Origin: an uncultured bacterium
GTDB taxonomy: Bacteria; Bacteroidota; Ignavibacteria; Kapaibacteriales; UBA4661
Length of the DNA stretch: 29,946 nt
Direction of reading: 5' to 3'
Assembly (NCBI GenBank): GCA_937899715.1
Contig: CALCNX010000017.1
Location: 1 to 29,946 of the forward strand
The position numbers and the translations under genes are program-made. Every line of letters starts with the position of its first letter. Positions within the stretch are counted from its first letter, which is position 1. The notes below the pieces were generated by a model that was not told the origin of the DNA, made no database searches, and worked only from the letters and a program-made list of their open reading frames with translations. Positions 24,076 through 29,946 of the stretch are shown here, piece after piece.

Positions 24076-25665
24076 CAAGCGTACATCATTCTCTTCCTCA
24101 TCGTCGCAGCGTTGGTATTAAATGCAAATGCTTTATTGGCTCAATCTTCACCTAGTACACTTACCAGCTTTGATCCCTTATCACCATATAACAGCTCATA
24201 TTGGAATTCTGGTCTGTACTATACTCCTAGCCATATTCTGGGACAAGGACGTATTCCGTATCGTGCGAAAAATGGAAAGTGGGGCTATTGTAACGCGGAG
24301 AAACAGATTATTATTGGCGCTGAATATGAGGAGGTAGAGTGTTTTCCAAGCGTAGGATGCGCAATTGTAAAAAAGAAGGGCAAATGGGGTCTAATTGATT
24401 CTTCAGGCAAAGTGGTTAGACCCTGCGAGTACACTTGGATGGCTCGGTCTGACAATGGAATACGAGTGAATGCTGGCGGATATGTGAATAAGAGTAACTA
24501 CCCTGAAGGTGGTAAATGGGGATTCTTGAGCATATCGGGAAAAGAAATTCTACCGTTACGCTATACCGACGTATATGAAAACTATACCAAGGAGATATAT
24601 GCTGTATCAAGCAAGGGTCTTCGTGCTTACAATCTCAACGGCGAAGAGGTGATTACTCCGGAATACGAGAAGGTACAAGTTCTTTCGGATACATACACTC
24701 CCGTAGAAATTGATGGTCAATGGGGACTTATAGACCACAGCGGCAAAGAAGTCGTACGACCACAATACAATCAGATTGAAAGTACGAATTATCAGAATCT
24801 TTTTGTGGTAAAAATTGAGCAAAAATGGGGCTTTCTTCATGGCAAGGAGCTACTCTTACGCCGATATGATTATATCGGTCATCTTGATATTTATGATGGC
24901 TACATCGATGTAAGTGAAGATGATAAAGAGGGTCTCGTTGATTCTACTGGTAAAGAAGTCGTGCCGCTCCGCTATGAATCAATCTTTCGTTACTCAGGAG
25001 GCTATATGTGTATCAAGCTCAACGGTAAGTATGGGTTTATTGACCGAACAGGCAGAGAAGTTATTCCCCCTCGTTATGATTATGCCTTCATTTTTTCTGA
25101 AGGATATGCGAGTGTCCAAAACAATGGTAAATATGGGTTCGTTGATACTACAGGGAAAGAAGTTGTGCCGCTTCGCTATGACAAAGTACGGGACTTTACT
25201 TCAGGTTACGCATTAGTGATGCTCAATAGTAAATGTAGCTTCATTGACCATAGTGGAAGAGAAGTCATCCCACCACGATATGACGATATAGAGGACTTTT
25301 CTGAGGGCTTTGCTGCTGTGATGTTGGATAATAAATGCGGTTTTATTGACAGTACAGGTAGAGAAGTCGTACCACCTCGTTATGACAATGTAGGATGCTT
25401 CACTCAGGGGTACGCTGTCGTACAAATGGGTAACAAATACGGCTTTATTGACCGCACGGGAAAGGAGGTTATCCCGCCTCGTTATGAGCGCATTAGCAGC
25501 ATCGTCAATGGGTATATCAAAGTAACAAAAGAACAGACATTAGGGGATAAAACAGAATACCTTTTACAAGGCTATGTAGGCATAGACGGCTCAGAATATT
25601 GGGAAGGTGGCTATACCGCACCAAAGAGTACAAAATCTTTACTACAAAAGAAAGGCGGTGAGTAA
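24073..25665 (+). CDS. Secreted WG-repeat protein 3
   Basis: A 530-residue protein with a signal peptide (ILFLIVAALVLNANALLAQ), a linker of ~45 residues rich in Ser, Pro, Tyr and Leu, then about 12 WG repeats and the cap LQGYVGIDGSEYWEGGYTAP, ending in KKGGE. The C-terminal half is nearly identical in DNA to WG4. Two adjacent repeats have Cys instead of the aromatic residue (SKCSFID and NKCGFID where WG4 has SKYGFID and NKWGFID). The gene starts in the stop of WG2 and its own stop overlaps the WG4 start, so WG2-3-4 form one translationally coupled operon. Confidence 0.92.
   Translation: MQAYIILFLIVAALVLNANALLAQSSPSTLTSFDPLSPYNSSYWNSGLYYTPSHILGQGRIPYRAKNGKWGYCNAEKQIIIGAEYEEVECFPSVGCAIVKKKGKWGLIDSSGKVVRPCEYTWMARSDNGIRVNAGGYVNKSNYPEGGKWGFLSISGKEILPLRYTDVYENYTKEIYAVSSKGLRAYNLNGEEVITPEYEKVQVLSDTYTPVEIDGQWGLIDHSGKEVVRPQYNQIESTNYQNLFVVKIEQKWGFLHGKELLLRRYDYIGHLDIYDGYIDVSEDDKEGLVDSTGKEVVPLRYESIFRYSGGYMCIKLNGKYGFIDRTGREVIPPRYDYAFIFSEGYASVQNNGKYGFVDTTGKEVVPLRYDKVRDFTSGYALVMLNSKCSFIDHSGREVIPPRYDDIEDFSEGFAAVMLDNKCGFIDSTGREVVPPRYDNVGCFTQGYAVVQMGNKYGFIDRTGKEVIPPRYERISSIVNGYIKVTKEQTLGDKTEYLLQGYVGIDGSEYWEGGYTAPKSTKSLLQKKGGE
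25101..25487 (+). repeat. Block near-identical to 27161-27547 (WG3/WG4 duplication)
   Basis: This segment aligns with 27161-27547 at a constant offset of 2060 bp without gaps; I count 7 differences in the 120 bases from 25121. Weaker colinearity with the same offset extends back to about 24891. It indicates a recent duplication or continuing gene conversion between the two WG genes. Confidence 0.8.
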
Positions 25666-25667
25666 TG
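25652..25667 (+). promoter_or_regulatory. Shine-Dalgarno embedded in WG3 C-terminus, TAATG coupling
   Basis: AAGGCGGTGA (25652-25661) is again one base from the ideal and encodes Lys-Gly-Gly-Glu of WG3. The WG4 ATG overlaps the WG3 stop by one base, exactly as at the WG2/WG3 boundary. Confidence 0.8.
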
Positions 25668-27683
25668 AAAACGTACATCATTCCTTTTCTCACTATCGCT
25701 GTCTTGATACTGAATACAAGTGAAGCATTGACTCAAGCAACCGAACCTTACAAATTTGACAGAGATTTTTCTCCATTATCACCAGATTATACTTTGCATG
25801 GGTACTTCAGTTCGTACAAGACTCCCAGCCATACTCTGGGGCAAGGGCGTATTCCATATCGTACAATGAGTGGAAAATGGGGCTATTGCAATGAGCAAAA
25901 ACAAATTGTTATTGCTCCTGAATATGACGAAGTAGAGTGTTTCCCAGCCGTAGGATGCGCAATTGTAAAAAAGGATGGGAAATGGGGACTGATTGATTCT
26001 TCAGGTAATGTAGTTAGACCCTGCAAGTATACTTGGATTTCTCGGTCTGACAATGGAATACGAGTGAATATTGGCGGAGGTTTTAATTGGAATGACAATC
26101 TTGATGGAATACGAGTGAATATTGGTGGATATTTAAATTGGGGTGAAAATGTCGAAGGCGGAGAATGGGGATTCTTGAGCATTATGGGAAAAGAAATCCT
26201 GCCATTACGCTATACAGGGATATATGAGTCGTATGGAAAAGATACGAAAGAGCTATACGCCAAGTCAGGCGATCTTGCTCATATTTACAATCTCGACGGT
26301 AAAGAGATGATTGCTCCCAAATACAGAGATATTTATCCATTGAGATATGACACATACATTTTCATTACGAAAGATAACCGATGGAAAAAATTCGTTCCTC
26401 GCGTTCTTATTTCCGGTTCAAGTGTTTTTTCTCCTGATGATAGAGACCTTTATCCAGTGAAGCATAATACATACACAAGGCACAATGCCTATGTTGTCAT
26501 TACGAAAGATAGGAAATGGGGATTCCTTAACCGTACTCTAGGAAAAGCCTTCGCTTTACGGGAATTCAGACGTGGAGATGGATGCTCAGACCATAATAGT
26601 CTAATTATCTCTAAGATAGGTACATTTGGCAATAAAATTTGGGTAGGCAGGTGTAATTCTTTTTCTCGCTGGGGTACACAGTTTTCTCTCCTAGACAGTA
26701 TCGGAAGAGAAATTATTCCTCCTCGATATGTGGGGATTGAAAATCTTTCGGATGAGTGTGCCGCCGTAGAAAATAATTATGGTTGGGGGCTTGTTGACCA
26801 AACTGGTAAAGAGGTGATAAGTCCAAAATATGATCGGATTAAAAGCACAGATAATAAGAATCTATTCTGTATAGAGGTTGGTAGAAAATACGGAGTAGTT
26901 AATACAAAGGGTAAAGAAATTCTATCGCCTCGGTATGACTGGATTGAAATTTATGATGGCTACATCGTAATGAGAGATGAGCAAAAAAGTGGTCTCGTTG
27001 ATTCTACTGGTAAAGAAATCGTACCACCCTACTATGAAACAATCCTTCGTTATAGCGAAGGTTTTATGGGAGTTCAGCTACACGACAAATATGGGTTTAT
27101 TGACCGCACAGGCAGAGAAATTATTCCCCCTCATTATGATGCAGTCTCGAAATTTAGTGAAGGATATGCAAGTGTCCAAAGCAATGGTAAATATGGGTTT
27201 GTTGATACTACGGGAAAAGAAGTTGTGCCGCTTCGCTATGACAAAGTACGGGACTTTACTTCAGGGTACGCATTAGTGATGCTCAATAGTAAATATGGCT
27301 TCATTGACCATAGCGGAAGAGAAGTCATCCCTCCTTACTACGACGATATAGAAGGCTTTTCCGAAGGCTTTTCTGCTGTGATGCTGGATAATAAATGGGG
27401 TTTTATTGACAGTACAGGCAGAGAAGTCATACCGCCTTGTTATGACGATGTAGGATACTTCTTTCAGGGGTACGCTATCGTACAAATGGGTAACAAATAC
27501 GGCTTTATTGACCGCACGGGCAAAGAATTGATTCCGCCGCGTTATGACTGCATCAGCCGTATTGTCAATGGGTATGTCCGTGTGATGAAGAAGCCTACAT
27601 TCACAGAGTACATTTTACAAGGCTATGTCGGCATAGACGGCACGGAATATTGGGAAGGTGGCTACACTGCGCCAAAGAAATAG
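25665..27683 (+). CDS. Secreted WG-repeat protein 4
   Basis: The longest of the four (672 residues): signal peptide (IIPFLTIAVLILNTSEALTQ), Ser/Pro/Tyr-rich linker, then about 14 repeats and the cap LQGYVGIDGTEYWEGGYTAP. It ends APKK without the KKGGE tail, consistent with no overlapping gene downstream. Relative to WG3 it has a 51-bp in-frame tandem duplication (26054-26155) and an enlarged middle region where an ITKD-containing repeat occurs twice (TYIFITKDNRWK and YVVITKDRKWGFLN), explaining most of the extra length. The last third is almost the same as WG3. Confidence 0.92.
   Translation: MKTYIIPFLTIAVLILNTSEALTQATEPYKFDRDFSPLSPDYTLHGYFSSYKTPSHTLGQGRIPYRTMSGKWGYCNEQKQIVIAPEYDEVECFPAVGCAIVKKDGKWGLIDSSGNVVRPCKYTWISRSDNGIRVNIGGGFNWNDNLDGIRVNIGGYLNWGENVEGGEWGFLSIMGKEILPLRYTGIYESYGKDTKELYAKSGDLAHIYNLDGKEMIAPKYRDIYPLRYDTYIFITKDNRWKKFVPRVLISGSSVFSPDDRDLYPVKHNTYTRHNAYVVITKDRKWGFLNRTLGKAFALREFRRGDGCSDHNSLIISKIGTFGNKIWVGRCNSFSRWGTQFSLLDSIGREIIPPRYVGIENLSDECAAVENNYGWGLVDQTGKEVISPKYDRIKSTDNKNLFCIEVGRKYGVVNTKGKEILSPRYDWIEIYDGYIVMRDEQKSGLVDSTGKEIVPPYYETILRYSEGFMGVQLHDKYGFIDRTGREIIPPHYDAVSKFSEGYASVQSNGKYGFVDTTGKEVVPLRYDKVRDFTSGYALVMLNSKYGFIDHSGREVIPPYYDDIEGFSEGFSAVMLDNKWGFIDSTGREVIPPCYDDVGYFFQGYAIVQMGNKYGFIDRTGKELIPPRYDCISRIVNGYVRVMKKPTFTEYILQGYVGIDGTEYWEGGYTAPKK
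26054..26155 (+). repeat. 51-bp in-frame tandem duplication in WG4
   Basis: Units 26054-26104 and 26105-26155 encode NGIRVNIGGGFNWNDNL and DGIRVNIGGYLNWGENV. WG3 has a single copy at this position (NGIRVNAGGYVN). The copies have already diverged by several substitutions, so the duplication is not very fresh. Confidence 0.8.
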
Positions 27684-27724
27684 CGTGTATAATTCAATTT
27701 CTCAAACCTCTTTTCTTTTTCACA

Positions 27725-29527
27725 ATGAATTCATTCCGAAAAATCTCTAGCGTAATAACACTCCTTTTAATGTGTGTCTCGCTCAATATCTTGTCTGCAC
27801 AGATTATCGTTGACAAGACTCTCACAACTTTCGATAAACTTTCCAAAACGATTATCCCATTTGAAACAACAAAAAAGCCAACGGTAGTGATTGAACCAAG
27901 TCTGGAGGGCTTATTCACAGTTGAATATGCCAACGGGAAAGGACAAATCGTTGTTCGCACACCCGTCACGGCGGGTAAATATACTGTCACATTTACGAAC
28001 GATGACAAAACAGCCTCTGTCGCATGGAAGGTCTTACCTTCGACCTTAGACAGGGAGAGCTTAAAGAATCTTGATTCTCTTCATCTCTATTATGGACAAC
28101 GCCTTGTTGTTCAGCAAAAACTCTTGGCGGAGTCAGACCTTCCCTTAGATCAGTTCATCATTGAACATCAAATCGGCAACATTCCAAGATTGCCAAGCCC
28201 TTATACCGATGTATGGGTTGGACCTTACCTTTCTACTACAAAAAGAGTTTCGTGGTCGGTGGTGTGGCGCTACCCGCCAACAGGCGAACGGATAACGCTG
28301 TTTGAAAAGACGATTGTACCCCAACAGATGCCGCCAAATATTACAAGCCATGAGGCAACGGTAAAAATCCGCAGTTATGATCCTAGTACAGGAATCGCAA
28401 CGGTCACCATAGATGGGCTGACAGTTCCACCGATGCTCATGGGTGTAGATGACAGCAACCCTAACGACATCAAAAGCATTATGGGCGGCACTAGCAATAT
28501 AGAGTTTTCCAATCAGTGTATAGACTATTCTGCTACGTCCTTGAACGTGAGCGCACCCAAAGCTGCATCCTCAGATATGTCTTTATCATGGAAAGCCAGC
28601 GACACGACAACTCTTTTTATTGATGGAATGGGTGTGCAGACAATAACTATCAAATTTTGCAAACTACCGTCTGTAACGCCCGCAGAATGGCGAAGAATAA
28701 ATGGTACGCTTAGACTTACTTTTGATGCAAGAACAGTAAACCTTCGAGGTGGCATAGCATCTGCCTACAAAAAACACTCCCTTACAATCCCCATTGACTT
28801 TACTTACGGCGCACGGCTAAGTGCAAAGGAAATGCGCCAACTCTACGCCGAAGAACGCACAAATGTATTAAAACGCTTTGCTCAAAAGCCAGACATCTTT
28901 CGTGGGAAAAATGCTCTTCGGAGACTCGATAATTACCGCTTCGCTGGTTACGCGCTCTACGAACTTGATAGCCTCGCAACTAATCGTTTGCGTGAGCACA
29001 TCGCACCGCCTTTGCCCTCAATTGGATCAATTTACGCGGCTGAAGAAGAGTGTACAAATACAGATGATATTAAAAAACGTCTCAGCAAGAATCAATCCGT
29101 GCCTCAATCAATGATAGAAGATGGTGGGACTGATTGTGAAAAAGTCAGGAACTATTGGCAGAATGTCGTTGGTATAGGGCGTATTCATAGGGCTTTCGCC
29201 GTTGTTAATATGCGTAGCAGTAAACAAGATCTTATTGGTATTGTCTTTACAAAACGAACACAGCGCAGACCATCTGATACTACCGCCCTCGCCGAAGAAT
29301 TGAATACCCCTCAGATTACAGGTGTATTTGAACCAGACGACATAAAAAATATCCCTACACGAGTGCTTGAAACTGATGAAGAGACAAAAAAAATGAAATT
29401 GGTGAAAGGTTCTATCGAAGGTACACCGTTCAAGACTATGAGCGACTACATTATGGAAAGCATTACGGCTGGCAAATGTAAAAACTATACCGAAGAGGTG
29501 ATGCTGTTTCCTGCCACAGGAAGATAA
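27725..29527 (+). CDS. Large secreted hypothetical protein
   Basis: A 600-residue protein. ATG 27725 gives a signal peptide (VITLLLMCVSLNILSAQ), preferred over the in-frame opening at 27650 inside WG4. The first ~110 residues look like an Ig-like or cadherin-like beta domain (LFTVEYANGKGQIVV, AGKYTVTFTNDD). The middle is beta-rich with a Cys pair (NQCIDYS ... IKFCKLP). The C-terminal ~200 residues are helical, start near TYGARLSAKEMRQLYAEE and contain two more Cys (EEECTN, GTDCEK). No family recognised. It lies 41 bp after the WG operon with no hairpin between and could be read from the same transcript. Confidence 0.8.
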   Translation: MNSFRKISSVITLLLMCVSLNILSAQIIVDKTLTTFDKLSKTIIPFETTKKPTVVIEPSLEGLFTVEYANGKGQIVVRTPVTAGKYTVTFTNDDKTASVAWKVLPSTLDRESLKNLDSLHLYYGQRLVVQQKLLAESDLPLDQFIIEHQIGNIPRLPSPYTDVWVGPYLSTTKRVSWSVVWRYPPTGERITLFEKTIVPQQMPPNITSHEATVKIRSYDPSTGIATVTIDGLTVPPMLMGVDDSNPNDIKSIMGGTSNIEFSNQCIDYSATSLNVSAPKAASSDMSLSWKASDTTTLFIDGMGVQTITIKFCKLPSVTPAEWRRINGTLRLTFDARTVNLRGGIASAYKKHSLTIPIDFTYGARLSAKEMRQLYAEERTNVLKRFAQKPDIFRGKNALRRLDNYRFAGYALYELDSLATNRLREHIAPPLPSIGSIYAAEEECTNTDDIKKRLSKNQSVPQSMIEDGGTDCEKVRNYWQNVVGIGRIHRAFAVVNMRSSKQDLIGIVFTKRTQRRPSDTTALAEELNTPQITGVFEPDDIKNIPTRVLETDEETKKMKLVKGSIEGTPFKTMSDYIMESITAGKCKNYTEEVMLFPATGR

Positions 29528-29586
29528 TGCCTAGGACATAGATACTTGGAGATAAACAGTTCAATTACACATCAGGAGAATTTTTC

Positions 29587-29946
29587 ATGTTACCAATAAC
29601 GAGAATTATAGCCGCAATGCTTGTGGTACTGGTCTTTATGAGCGGTGAAATAACTGCACAGAGGAGGTTTAATGTGAAAGAGTATCTCCGCAAACTTGAG
29701 TATTACCAATATGCTAACGTCAGCATATTCGAGACAGACAGTGTAACGGCTGTACGTTTCCGCGAAACCTTAACACCTCTCACACCAAAATCGGCAGTGG
29801 AAGAGGCAGCAGAGCGGGAATGTGGTGTATCGGAAAAGATTATGACTCTCGTACAGAAGAAACAATTCGTTCCTGCCTCGCTGCTAACCTCAAATACCGT
29901 AGCCTGTGAGCAAATGGTAGAATATGCTAAACGTGTAACGAAAGAA
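29587..29946 (+). CDS. Secreted hypothetical protein, cut by window end
   Basis: The frame is open for 120 codons to the last base, so only the N-terminal part is present. ATG 29587 has a strong Shine-Dalgarno (AGGAG, 29574-29578) eight bases upstream and gives a signal peptide (IIAAMLVVLVFMSGEITAQ). The mature start FNVKEYLRKLEYYQYANVSI is followed by a mixed region with two cysteines (ERECGVSEKI, NTVACEQMVEY). The gap to the previous gene is 59 bp and the strand is the same, so it likely continues that operon. No family recognised. Confidence 0.75.
   Translation, partial: MLPITRIIAAMLVVLVFMSGEITAQRRFNVKEYLRKLEYYQYANVSIFETDSVTAVRFRETLTPLTPKSAVEEAAERECGVSEKIMTLVQKKQFVPASLLTSNTVACEQMVEYAKRVTKE

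Noticed and set aside
20980..27683. Regularly spaced similar DNA words that could suggest a CRISPR or satellite array
   Set aside because: They are WG-repeat codons inside long open frames, of variable spacing and divergent at DNA level.

Overview
Most of this window (about 1.8 kb onward) is a moderate-to-low-GC bacterial sequence that looks like the FCB group (Bacteroidota / Chlorobiota / Kapabacteria-like). The signs are Bacteroidota-style promoters (TTG-N20-TAnnTTTG), a TPR sensor kinase with a NarL-type regulator, a GYF_2 (DUF4339) protein, and many secreted WG-repeat and TPR proteins. The taxon is an inference. No rRNA, tRNA or CRISPR array was recognised.

The left edge is probably not native. 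Bases 1-35 match the Illumina TruSeq read-2 adapter. Bases 36 to about 1785 are clearly GC-rich and proteobacterial in flavour: a sulfatase-like C-terminus, a small ORF fragment and the C-terminal half of a P4-type tyrosine integrase. This segment joins, inside one open frame, the N-terminal catalytic domain of a low-GC serine recombinase. The adapter, the sharp composition change and the domain-boundary join all suggest an assembly or library chimera, although a real recombinase fusion cannot be excluded from sequence alone.

The next region (2.6-6.1 kb) encodes a 1155-residue primase/PriCT_2/SF2 helicase fusion. With the neighbouring serine recombinase it suggests a plasmid or integrated mobile element; no relaxase or partition gene is visible. 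At 6.3-9.9 kb are a TPR histidine kinase and its likely NarL-family response regulator, separated by an opposite-strand HEPN gene and a small partner that may be a degenerate nucleotidyltransferase. The regulator's promoter carries a perfect 8-4-8 palindrome.

From 10 to 21 kb there are mostly single plus-strand genes of little-known function with long spacers: a small beta-flower-like secreted protein, two paralogous lipocalin-like membrane proteins (one with an extra GYF domain), a receiver domain that has lost its phosphorylation site, secreted coiled-coil and TPR proteins, a HELGH metallopeptidase, and an island in which two proteins sharing a C-terminal domain bracket an uncharacterised protein and a SLOG (DUF2493) protein.

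From 21 to 27.7 kb lie four tandem secreted WG-repeat proteins. The last three are coupled by one-base TAATG overlaps, with the Shine-Dalgarno of each downstream gene written inside the upstream gene's KKGGE C-terminus. Two further secreted proteins follow, the last cut by the window end.
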